This document shows positions 12,901 to 22,700 of a DNA stretch of 64,000 bases, in pieces. A program made the position numbers and the translations under genes. The notes under the pieces are model-generated. The model made no database searches. It was not told the DNA's origin and saw nothing but the letters and a program-made list of their open reading frames with translations. Source of the stretch: Tribonema minus (taxonomy: Eukaryota > Sar > Xanthophyceae > Tribonematales > Tribonemataceae); NCBI GenBank assembly GCA_017506865.1, contig JAFCMP010000541.1, forward strand, positions 124,001 to 188,000, read 5' to 3'. Every line of letters begins with the position of its first letter. Position 1 is the stretch's first letter.

Positions 12901-15900
12901 AAGGTATATGCATGGTTCAAAGCACTCTTCTCCAAAGTGGGCATGTACTTCTTTGTCACGTACTACTGTTAGGGCCGTCCAGTGCTGAGAACATGCTGCA
13001 AAGTGCCAGGGGCAAGCGGCCAGCGGGCGGTGGTGTATTGTGCATGCTCTGAGCGTAAAAGCTACCACGACATTGTGGAGTGACATGCGTGCTCCGGCAG
13101 CGTCAGACTGGGGCACGGGCTTAGGCAGTGAAGTGTTGCAAAACAGCGATGGCAGCGTTCACGCGCCTTTGTTAGTAGTTCGGGTCGGCAAGACCCTGCG
13201 GTCCAACACCGGAGCAGAAAGCCATCGCTAACACTGCACTTCGTTGCTCGGAGGGGCAGGGGCGGGCGACACGGGAACCGGGCGTGTGACATCTGCTCTG
13301 CTACCGGCTGCTGCCGGCCGCCGTTGACGCTGACCCTAACCCCAACCCTATATCGTGCACTCTGGCGGAGCGCGCCAGCCATTACTCAGCCTGATCCTTA
13401 CCCTATACCACCCTGCGCTCAGGCGGAGGGCAAGCTAATCCTTGCCCCTGTTGACCTCACTACTTGATAACCCTACTACTCCGTGTACTCGGGCAGAGCG
13501 CCAGCTAACCCTTGCCCCTACCCTAACCCTAACCCGAGCACTCACAGTGAGAGCGCCAGCAGCCAGTATTCAACACATTAACTTCAACCCTACTCCCCGC
13601 ACTCAGGCGGAGCGTCAGCTAGGCTCCGCTGCCTCAGAGGTGGTCGGCAGCGAGCTCGTGGGGCTTGGGTCAGAGCGGCTCGACGACAGGCCGCTTGAGC
13701 ACTGCCTCACGCTGCTGCGCGACGCGCCGCGGCCGGTCAAGATCGTCGTCAGGCGAGTGCTCCGTGATTTTGAATTGGCAGGTGTACTTTGAAGTGTAGT
13801 CTGAAGTACTTGGCTGAGTATTTGTCGGTGTGAGGTATAACAGATTTTTTTCTGGGTGTGTGGGGCTATAGGACGCGGTCAGGCGAGCGCCCAGCGGTGT
13901 GGATACTTCACCTATGAAGTAATGATGTGCTGTACGACTTCACAGACGCCCCTCAGCCAGATGCATGCGCCCTGAGCACTGCCTCATGCTGCTGAGGGAT
14001 GCGCCGCGGCCGGTCGAGATTGTGGTCAGGTGAGTGCTCTGTGGCATTGAAATGGCAGGTGTAGATTCAAACACTAGTTTCAGGTACTTGGTTGAACGAA
14101 TATTGCCGGTATTTGTGTGTTTGATGGCAGGTGTATGGTAAGTTACTTGGCTGGATATTCATCAGTAATCATCAGTGCGATGTTGAGTGTATGCCGCGCC
14201 GGGTAAAAGCCATGGCCACGCAAGTACCCAAAGGGTTGTGCAATCTTCAATGATGAAGTACATATTCGCTGAGGCCCGGTATCGCCAACAATCGCACGCA
14301 CGTGAATGCTGATGCCTGTGTGTTGCATTGTGCTGTTTGCTGCTGCGCGCAGGCGGTACCTGCCGGAACGCTTGGAAGACAACAGTCAGGCAAGTTGCGC
14401 TGCTTCCACCATCTGCAGCCTTGTGGCATGTCACGGCTTGCTTCAAACCATCTCGCATCGTTAGTGCCTGCACGAGTAGCCCAAGGAAGTCATGTAACCA
14501 GAGACCCGAACTGCATTGTGTTTTATTTTACCAGTATGCGTTACTAGACACTCTCAGCACCAGGCGTGCAGGCAGTTGCGTGGCGACGACCGCGTGTACT
14601 GAATACATGACCGTTCGGTTGTGCCAGTGCAATTCACGCGCTGTGCCTCTTAAGTGCAGATCGGAGCCCAAATGCGTACCGATCATGCGTATCGCAACGC
14701 TGCTGGCAGCCATGTGCACCTGCAGTGCGCAGCATCCTGCTGAAGCTACCTACTTTCTCTCAACCTCACACTTCGTTTGCCGGGCCCCCCCCGCGCCCCC
14801 CCACCCCCACCCCCCCCACCCCCTCTCTCTACAGACACCCGCAGATGTGATACGAGTGTCATTTACGGACCAGAGCCTGGGCCTACGCTTCAAGCCAAGC
14901 CCGCTGCACGGTCCCACCGCCACGGAGATTGCCGGGTTTGCGCGCGCTCCCGACGGCACGGAGCGTGTAGCGGAAGCGTGTGGCCAAGTGGCGCCTGGTC
15001 AGGTGCGTGGCAGATGCGTCAGAGGGTGTTTGTGAACATGAAGTTTGTATGAACCCTGTGAGAACCATGTGTGAACTCTTGCGCGCTCGCGGCGGCACGG
15101 AGAGAGATAGCTGACGCGTGCGGCCAAGTGGCGTCTGGTCAGGTGCGTGTCTCACGCGGCAGAGGGTATTTGTGATCGTGAACTCTGTGTGCTAGTGGAC
15201 TCTGTGCAAATTTTGTGGCTTGCCGTGTCATCCAGTCTCAGTGGTGGGGCGATGAGTGACTCGAGGCTGTATTGCGCACAGCTCACGTACGTGGTCACCT
15301 TGTAATCTACTTCAACAGCGGCGGTGTAGACGCGATCATGACCCTTGCAGACTGTTCCACCTCCACTCTTGGGATTGGCAGTGGTTGATCACAAGTATGT
15401 GGGTGTCACATGCTAGGGTCAGGGTTATCAGTGTAGCACAAGTAGCAATATAGCGCAAGTACGAAGGAGGTTTTGCATCTGATTAAGGGTCAGGGCTCAT
15501 AGTGATGACGTAGAGCGATATCTTGTTCACAACAATGCAGCGGCGACTTTTACTGAGCAGCTGTGCATGGCCCACTGCAAGGCTTGCGTACCTGAAAATA
15601 TGTGGCATGTTTGTGGCCTGTTTGACACATGCCGAGGTTTGTAGATCAGTGTGGGCAGCGGCGCATGGCCAGCAATAAGCAGCAGCAGCCTCTTGCACTT
15701 GTCTATTCAGAGGCCATGCTTGAGAGGCCATGCTTGAGCAGAGATGTCACTGCGTCATGATCAAACATTCGCTTTACCAGAACATGTTGTTTGCTCTGTC
15801 CTGAAGATTTGTGTGGGGGCTTCATGCGGACGTTCATCGTGTGTCTGGCTACATTACAGTACTACATGTGGTCATCTTGAAACACTTGTGGTTGTAGTTA

Positions 15901-18900
15901 CCATAAACTTTTCATTTGGATCCGTTCGCCATCATGTTATCTGCCAGGCCCCAATTGCGTGTTCACCAAAGCTTTGCGCATGCCATTTTCACTTGATGTT
16001 GCAGGTTCTCTGGGCCATCAACGGCAACAGGGTGCTGGGAGTGGCATTTCAACAAGTCGTCCAGCAGCTCAAGGGCCTACCAAGGCCTATCGAGGTTAGT
16101 ATAACTGATACGTGTACGTATATTCTTTGTTCTACTACAGCGCCATATGCCTTTTGATGATGTCTCTCGGCTTGCATTAAGAGATTTGACAGCAAGACAT
16201 TGATTCCAATTTCAACAGGGCGCCACATAGTCTAGAAGTACTTTGCAGCAGGTCATTCGGCTTCTTGCGTCCATGTAGGCGGAGCACACCACGGTGTTGG
16301 AAGAGGGCGTAACTGCGCCTCCCATGCCATTTATTAAAAATTAATGTAATTTGTCCATAATTTGTCCACAGCAGCGCGCCACTTACACTCCGCCAGCTAT
16401 ACCTGAGCGCGGCCCCGCGCCGTACTGTTGCCGCCTCCGCCGTTGCTGCTGCAGCAATCTTAGCTCGTGATTTACTCGTGATCAACAATATGTAGGTGTG
16501 TACGCCTTTGCCTTCTCCTTGGCACCAATTCTTGCCCGCCCAGCAGCGCTCCGCAGCAACTTCACATTCAACTGCATGTCCCCCCTTCGGTCACCATACC
16601 CGCCGTTGCATCGCCTCGGCCATCACCAGTGACTTCGCCGCCTCACACGCGTCGTCACCATTGCCGTCGCTGAGCGCTGCTGCAGTTTGCGCTGCTGGAC
16701 GTCCCCGATGTCCACGTGGAGTTCACAGCGCCGCCCCTGGACCTGCGGCTGCAGTACATGCAGGGGCACATTGTGGTCATCGACATTGTCAAAGTGGAGT
16801 CCCCGCTCTGCGAGAAGCTGCAGGTGAGCGAGCGCGCGTCAAATCTGCTGCCCTTGAACACTCTAGAAACCTATAGCGTACGTCACAGCATGGTGTATAG
16901 TCTTCATGGCGTAAAGTCTTCATGGCGTGCGAACTGCTGCCGCGTCTGCGTGCGCAGCAGTGCCACATGCTCCTCGCCGTCACCAATCTGTCGCTGCCGT
17001 CGCCGCATCACCAGTACGCGTGCAAGCAAGCCTCACAATCAGCGCTCACCACCGCCGATCTGCGCATCGGCGGTCTGTGCGCGCCGGCGCTGTGCGCTGA
17101 GGGGTTGTCGATATCACGCGTCTCGATACCTGTACGCCACTGGGTGTCATACTGAGTGCCGTGCAGGTACCGAGATGCGTCGTATCGTACTGCACTGGGT
17201 GTCGTACTGAGTGTCGTGCAGCCATCGAGATGCGTTGCATCGACAACACCTGGGCGCACACCGCCCCATGTAGCGTCCGCCGTTCTGATGAGGAATCGCC
17301 GTTGCCGCCCAAGCGTCCGCCATTCCTGAACCCTAGCCCTAACCGCAAGAGGCATCGCCGCCGCCGCGTCTGCACACGCGCAGGAGGGCCATGTGCTGCT
17401 GACGGTCAACGGCCTGTCGCTGCCGTCGCCGCACGGCAAGTACGACAAGGACGTGGCGATGCTCAGCGCGCCCACCATGTACCCCCTCAAGCTGCGCTTT
17501 GCACGCGACAACAGTGCCGCCACAGGCGCTACGCCCCCGGGCTCGCCGGGCAGCGACAATGGTGATGCTGCTGCGGCGACGGCGGCGGCGGCGGCAGCTG
17601 CGGATGGGTATATGGGGTCCGGCTACGTCACGTCGTACAAGAGGTGGGGGCTGTGACTGTTTCGCGCGCTCGCGCACAGAGGTAGCGCATGGCCTTCAGT
17701 GTGAAGTTTGAGGTGGAAGTGCATGGACGTGTGCAGCGCGGGCAGCGCATTGGTAAACGTGAAGTGGCTGAATCCAGCAGGACTTGTTATTGTTCCATTT
17801 TCCCACTCGAGGACTTCGATTGCTCCGAGGCAGCAGTTTGATGCGGCGTGTTTCGCTTGGCACGCACTTGACGCAAGTGATTTTCAAGTATGCTTGAGCA
17901 TCTCTGGTGCGTCACCATGGACAGCACTCGGATAGGCTTATTTGTTAATGTACAAGAAGCAGGCATACAGGAGGCTGGCACCCTGCTGCTCGGTTGAACC
18001 AGCAACAGCACCTGGTTTCAGCTGCTTTGATGAGTGCTACATAGTTTTCGGGTGTAGCTGTACTGTGCGCAGACTTGAGCAACAGGTTTGTGATGTTGCT
18101 TTAATTTCTGTCTTGACTTGAGTTGGCAAAAGTAAAACAGCTGGCAGGTGCAGGGTAAGACCTTCTTGCTGTGCAAGGCTGTACTTGTGCTTTACCGGCT
18201 GTGATTCTGTGGAAGTGAATTTATGGCAATGGTGCTGGGTTACGACACCTGCAAGTGCTGCCGAGCAGGATAATGGCAACACATTGGTAGCATTCGTTGT
18301 GACCTTTCAAGATCTTTGTCTCAGCTGTCATCACAATTCTTCTACCTCTTGCGTAACGCACAGATCCATGGGCCGAGCGGTGGAGGTGACGGTTGCAGAT
18401 CCTGAAGACATGGCAATGGCATTTGAGAAGGGCAAGGATGGGCGCCCGCGCATCAAAGCACTTTCCCTGGTGGACGGGCCCGCACGCCACAGCAATCGAG
18501 TGCAGGTACGTGCGTCAATATGTTGGCCATGAGGCTGTAGCAACTGACCGCCAGTTAGTATGATGCCGTGCAGATGCTGGTCGACGCTTTCTGCGTAGCC
18601 CGAATTGCAGGTGCTGTATGCATGCGGTGATGTAACGTAGGCATCACGAATAGTGCTCCTTGTTGTTTCCAGGTGCGCACAACTGAGCGCTGCTTCCACG
18701 TCCCTCAAACAGAATATTCACTGCTGAACTTTGTGCTTCCCAGTACTTTACCTGACTTGCATTTTCTCAACATGCACCTCTGCATGTGACATGTCACCAT
18801 ACATACTGACGCCATGTGCCTCACACTTTGCGGTTGAACTCCCTATGTCAGGTCGGCATGGTTCTCATGGCAATCAACGGCGTGCCGCTGAGCAAGAAGG

Positions 18901-19007
18901 CCAACACGTGCGCATCGTGCCGCCAGTTGCTAGCGGCAACATCGTATCCGGCGACCATTACATTCCGCAACATGTCTGCCTTCCTGGCCGCAGCACAACG
19001 CCTGTAG
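925..19007 (+). CDS. HAM1/BPI-like (TULIP-type) lipid-binding domain protein with four PDZ-like modules, 5' partial
   Basis: Exons: 925-1116, 1818-1945, 2346-2728, 3427-3687, 4021-4097, 4887-5523, 6460-6574, 7327-7397, 8414-8536, 10160-10423, 12222-12335, 13607-13752, 14353-14389, 14835-15002, 16005-16094, 16686-16823, 17384-17643, 18364-18505, 18852-19007 (TAG stop). About 1167 residues are visible. The first exon starts inside a codon, so the gene begins before the window. The N-terminal half resembles fungal HAM1-like proteins: helical leader, then EYLPTLEVPPISG, YTIANLDLSGF, ARGVQAQFRGIQWAAKQETF, VRIGFSLKRGTLGGVE, and a helix with RLAWLLNLLVSLF. This order matches the TULIP-like family that binds lipids at membranes. 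The C-terminal half has PDZ-like modules at exons 12222-14389 (loop GPLGMQI), 14835-16094 (SLGLRF), 16686-17643 (LLTVNG) and 18364-19007 (LMAING). Every other exon joins in phase; exon 2346-2728 is one base short of a whole number of codons. Donors at 13753 and 14390 are GC. Lipid transfer or membrane-scaffold function is inferred. Confidence 0.72.
1117..1817 (+). other. Intron of the HAM1-PDZ gene
   Basis: GTGAGG donor after 1116 and acceptor before 1818, phase 1. It holds short degenerate repeats of the donor-side sequence (about 1280-1330: GGAAGGACGCTGTGACAG then GTGAGG), that is, echoes of the preceding exon end, and a pair of about 60-base repeats around 1375-1465. No gene was seen. Confidence 0.6.
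2685..3035 (+). repeat. Three copies of the exon-3 end and donor region
   Basis: The segment ending GATGCTGTGAGCCAG at 2728 (taken as the real exon end, followed by GTAAGG) recurs in degraded form ending near 2890 (GGTGCTATGAACTAG) and near 3020 (GATGCCTTGAACCAG). Each copy is preceded by a CCATGGGG-like block. They are downstream echoes that keep the donor side. Confidence 0.6.
3783..3856 (+). repeat. Downstream echo of the 3427-3687 exon end
   Basis: About 60 bases at 3785-3843 repeat the exon end (GAGAGGGCGCTC ... GCGCATCAAG) with few changes, followed by the same GTGAGCGCT donor. The exon start is not repeated. Confidence 0.85.
4866..5175 (+). repeat. Homopolymer C tract at acceptor and low-complexity Ala/Ser/Gly coding insert
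   Basis: A run of about 18 C immediately precedes the AG acceptor at 4885-4886. The exon that follows encodes the conserved YTIANLDLSGF segment and then a long Ala/Ser/Gly-rich stretch, including a (GGC)n run at about 5124-5168 coding for polyglycine. It probably forms a disordered loop inserted in the lipid-binding domain. Confidence 0.8.
6112..6355 (+). repeat. Two upstream echoes of the 6460-6574 exon
   Basis: Copies at about 6112-6180 and 6283-6353 carry the acceptor CAG, CCGGCGCCGGAGG and the GTCGCGCGCGGCGTGC block, and end at GCAGTTCCG, where they run into an ATCAATAGT spacer. They keep the acceptor side and lose the exon end. Confidence 0.85.
7905..8205 (+). repeat. Upstream echoes of the 8414-8536 exon
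   Basis: A clear copy at about 8157-8200 (GGGCCCGCTGCTGGTCATGG then AGCCGCGCCATCACC) and a weaker one near 7908-7945 resemble the acceptor and first 40 bases of the exon at 8414. The remainder of the exon is absent. Confidence 0.7.
8617..8676 (+). repeat. Downstream echo of the 8414-8536 exon end
   Basis: About 55 bases repeat the exon end (CTCGCGTGGCT ... ACCATCAAG) followed by GTGCTG in place of GTAGGT. It is preceded by a tandem of CATA/CACA-rich bases. Confidence 0.8.
9769..10040 (+). repeat. Two upstream echoes of the 10160-10423 exon
   Basis: Near-perfect copies at about 9771-9838 and 9962-10028 include the acceptor GCAG, GAGTACGTCTGCCGCAGC and about 50 further exon bases, then diverge after GAGCTCCT. 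A CCCTAA tract at 9605-9660 lies just upstream of the first. Confidence 0.9.
10525..11070 (+). repeat. About five downstream echoes of the 10160-10423 exon end
   Basis: Copies of the CTGCCGCCGCT, ACGTGTTTGAGGGCGA.GG block end at about 10590, 10720, 10840, 10989 and 11060. Most keep a CAG/GTGCGG-like donor. The spacers repeat a segment with GTACTACTTGAAG. None contains the exon start. Confidence 0.85.
11071..12221 (+). other. Intron interior, HAM1-PDZ gene
   Basis: Rest of the long intron after 10423. Apart from degenerate continuation of the preceding repeats to about 11500 I see no exon, RNA gene or mobile element. Confidence 0.5.
12385..12640 (+). repeat. Three downstream echoes of the 12222-12335 PDZ exon end
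   Basis: The block CAGGCCTGGTGCC.GGGGC recurs ending near 12434, 12533 and 12632. The spacers are tandem (AACTTCAAGCTCAG, then GAAAATATGCCGTAGAGCAG), giving a unit of about 100 bases. Only the exon end is repeated. Confidence 0.85.
13325..13606 (+). repeat. Upstream acceptor echoes interleaved with CCCTAA tracts
   Basis: Four copies (near 13355, 13415, 13485 and 13538) of the acceptor and first bases of the exon at 13607 (GCACTCAGGCGGAGCG type) alternate with CCCTAACCC-like tracts. The real acceptor is preceded by ACTTCAACCCTACTCCCC. Confidence 0.8.
13960..14040 (+). repeat. Downstream echo of the 13607-13752 exon end
   Basis: About 60 bases repeat CACTGCCTCA.GCTGCTG through GGCCGGTC.AGAT.GT.GTCAG and end in GTGAGTGC. 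The real exon ends in the same bases but with a GC donor (GCGAGTGC). Confidence 0.85.
15065..15150 (+). repeat. Downstream echo of the 14835-15002 exon end
   Basis: Copy of the GCGCGCTCCCGACGGCACGG to CTGGTCAG block with several substitutions, including an in-frame stop, followed by GTGCGTG as at the real donor. Confidence 0.8.
16935..17040 (+). repeat. Upstream echo of the 17384-17643 exon
   Basis: The sequence GCCGCGTCTGC..GCGCAG followed by a degraded CCACATGCTCCTC..CGGTCAACGG-like block and CTGTCGCTGCCGTCGCCGCA matches the acceptor and first 70 bases of the PDZ3 exon at 17384. Confidence 0.7.
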
Positions 19008-19739
19008 TGCCCCTTACGTCCGCGTTTTTGACGGTGGCGTGGTTTGTGTTTTGCTCCATACTTGTCGTGCATGTGTCATACCATAATACAGCGGTGTCCC
19101 CCAGTGCAACTGGCCTGTTGAATCGTGCTGCTGTTGGTTTGGTTTGAAGGTAGGGCTGCCTCGGTCTCTTGTGCCCAATAGTCGACAGAACACAAGGAAT
19201 GGTTGGCGCTACAATCTGCGCTGCCAACATTATTGTAGACTCTTGGTGCCATGCACACACAAGCCATTAGCACCGCACGTGGACCTGCAAGCCGGAGGGC
19301 CTCAAGAGTGCGTGTTGTGATGCCAGTGCTTCATCACAAATACTTTCGGTGCAATGTTTGCGTATGCAGACGCACCATGAATCAGATGCAAACGCGGCAT
19401 GGCATGGCATGAACCAAGGCAAACACACAACCGCGAGCAGAGGGCAAAACAACACAAACAATTGGTAAAAGGCTGGAATATCAGACAGTGCTGCAGCACC
19501 GGCGAGCGAAATGCATTACGTAGCTGCCCTGGAAGGCACGTGCATAGGCAGTGCTCAACTATTGCTGTGTGTTTGCGTGCATGATGCGGACCAGCGTGCC
19601 TTCTTAGTGCAGGGGCAGGCAAGCCTTGTTGCCATTTCTGCCTTGCAGGCTGTGTGTCCTTCTTATGTCGATCGGCCCCCTCTTGCATATATCGCATACT
19701 GACAGGAAACAAATTACTCCAATGTAATCATGTAATCGT
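19008..19739. other. Intergenic space between convergent genes
   Basis: The HAM1-PDZ gene stops at 19007 and the cyclophilin stop codon is at 19740 on the opposite strand, so this 732-base stretch holds two 3' untranslated regions. No further gene or clear repeat was seen. Confidence 0.6.
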
Positions 19740-22700
19740 CTAAATCCTCTTTGCGTTTGTGATGTAGCTGAGGTTGGGGAACTTGTCTTTCAGGTAGGCA
19801 TTGCCACGCGACTGAATGGCGTTTTGGTCGGGTCCCTTGCCCCTCGGTGCACCTTCCCCTGTTCAGCAAGCACACAGTCAGCGCCAAAGCATATTTTGAG
19901 TATCAATGATCATTACAGTGGAAGCAGTGACTAGGGGGATGGGGGTTGATGTAGGATAACTTCTGATGGTGAGGGAGGTGACTCATAATAACATGCGGAC
20001 CAGAATCCCCACGAAAATCTGATTGCACCGCTGGAAAGCCCCACTTGTCACGCGTTGATTGAGCAGGTCCACATGTCTCTATTGTTCGATGTTAACGCAA
20101 TAGGCCAAGCCCTACCTCAAACCCTAGCTAATGCATGCACTAACTGAGTCTCTCTGCCTGCAACTCGTGAAGTTCAAATTTTAGAGACGATAGGTGCATT
20201 TGAAAGGCCTGGTCAAGCCCGACAATCTGAGCTATTGAGCACAGTCAGGGAAGGGGGACCACTGGAGATTTTTCAAAAGGGGTTGCTCATCCCCCTAGTC
20301 ACTGCTTCCACTGTAAGGATCACATGCTATAAGTTCAAGCAGCCAAGATGACTGCAGTACGGTACAGTGCGGATTGTGGCAGAGGCACATGCTGACTTGC
20401 ATACACCAAAGTGGAAGGACTTTTGTGCGCCATCGCGTGGCAGGATGTAAATGGAGCATCTTGGCTGCATGAATTAGATAGAGCCTTGTTACTCTGCATA
20501 GAGGGGAGTAAAATGTGGCCATTGCACAGCGCGCAATTAATACAGCATCATCCACGCTGTGCACGTGACTCGAAACAATGTAAGACAGAGCTCATCCCCT
20601 GCATAGGAAGACTGTCATATGACTAAAGCACAAGCAGTATACTGGTGCGCATGCCCGTCTCAAACCATGTGCACAGTAGATGCCAGCACTGGTGCCCACA
20701 GCAGCATCAACATGTCATTTGTCCAAACGATTCGTGGGTGTTCATTGCGTGCTCTGATGATGCCGCGCAAGCAGCTTGAACTCAGCTGTGCTAGTGATAA
20801 TCGTGGTGTGTTTGGGTGGTAATCAAGCCTCTGCGTGCTCTTGCTTTAACTTCAATTGCGAGCATGACAGCACCAACGCACTGTCTGTCGGCGACGATAT
20901 GGTGGAGATGTGGCCTAGGTGTGGTGGGAAAAAAGAGTACAGCACGGAGGCTTCCCACGTGGTCCCCCACCGTAGTACTAGCTCCGCTCAAGGGTGCTTA
21001 ACTTCAGCGATCGGACGAGAGCTGGTGCTGTCACCATGATATGGCCGTACCCAAAGTGGAACACCAAATACCTCTTGCAGTGTGCCAAAGCCAACACGTA
21101 GGGTGAATAGTCATATTTGTCATCAAATGTGAATCAACAGCAGCCTCAGTGCGCAATGGCTGGAGGCTGCAGAACTTGCACTATGCCGTCCCCGCAAAAA
21201 AACAGCGATGCATACCGTAGTCAGCGTAGAGCGAGTCCACAGTGTCCATGCCCTCAACGATTTCCCCTATGGGGCTGAAGCCCATCTTGTCCAGGAATGC
21301 GTTGTCGCCAAAATTGATGAAGAGCTGGCTGGTGCGGGTGTTGGCGCCGGCGGTGGCGAACACCACGGTGCCTGCACAAGGAGCAAATAACAAGCGGCTG
21401 GTGCTCAAAGCTTGTTCGCCAAAGTTTCGTAGAAGGTTTCGTTGCGAGCTTTGCGCACAACGCGACAGCATTTATGCTCATGCACCTGTGCACACCTCAC
21501 CGTAGCAAAAGTTCTCAATGCAGGTGCTCAGTTCGGTCCGCCAGGTTAGCCACGACGCCGCTTTTCGCACTTCTCGTGTGTGCACGCATGCTGGTGCCTT
21601 ACCTATGGCGGTACGGTTGTACATACTGGCTAGGTAGCGTAGCCCGTGCTAGTTTTCACCGTCTACAGCATTAGTGCCAGATTTGACCCTCCCCAAACTG
21701 TGCAATGCGGTGCGGACGCCCGACGAATCGCGGCACACCGCTGACGCGTACTGCGCTGTCCTTCGGCGCCACTGCCGGAGCGCGCTGAGGCGCGTGCATG
21801 TCGGACGCACGGCAGCAGCGCTCAACAGCAGCAGCGCTCACCGCGCTCGTTGCTCTGCGTCACGCGGTCGTCGAGCACTCGTGAGGGAACCCGGCAAGCA
21901 CAACGGAAGCAGCAGAAGCGGCGGCGGCAGCAGCGGCGCATGACGGCGGCGGCTCTGCCTGCGGCCGGGCTGCCGCTGCTGCCACAACCTCGCGCCGCCG
22001 GCCGCTTAGCAGGGCGCAGGCTTACTTGCACAAGCGTTGCAGCAGCAGCATCGCTCAACAGCAGCAGCGCTCACCGCGCTTGTTGCTCTGCGTCACGGGG
22101 TCGTCACGGATCGCCGACGCGCGCCACTTGGCGGAGACCTGCGGGTCGCCGCTGATGCCAAATTGCGCCACGAAGCCCTTGAGGACGCGGAAGAAGCGGA
22201 CCTGAACGGGGGAGGGGCGGGGGCGCGAGAGCAGCAGCGGTAGCAGTGCTGAGCACATGATGTGGATGTGATGGCACTGGTTGGCTTGTGGCCAATGACT
22301 GCAGCAGCGACGACCACGGTCGTATTGGTGGAAGGCACTTGAGGCTAACCACTCCTTGTCACTTAGACGTCTACGATCGTTTGATTCGCTTCTATGAGTG
22401 TTGTGGGCCATTCGGAGGCGCCGAGTTGCCATGCGTCATTCAGGCGAGAGCGGCAGGGGCGGCTGCAGACAGCTGCACTGAGGAGCAGTCAGCCCCAGGT
22501 GCGCTGCTTCGAACGCAGCTTGCCTCTCAGGGTATACAAGTATGTGACAACAAATCGTCGGCAAGGAGCCTGGTTGAATTTGCATTTATGTAAGCAAGCT
22601 GAGATGTAAAGCTTGGAATGCCCAGGAAGAGTCTCGAGGGATAGGACTCGAGGAGACTTTCAAAAGCTTGACCCTAAACCCAACCCTAGCCTAAGCCTAA

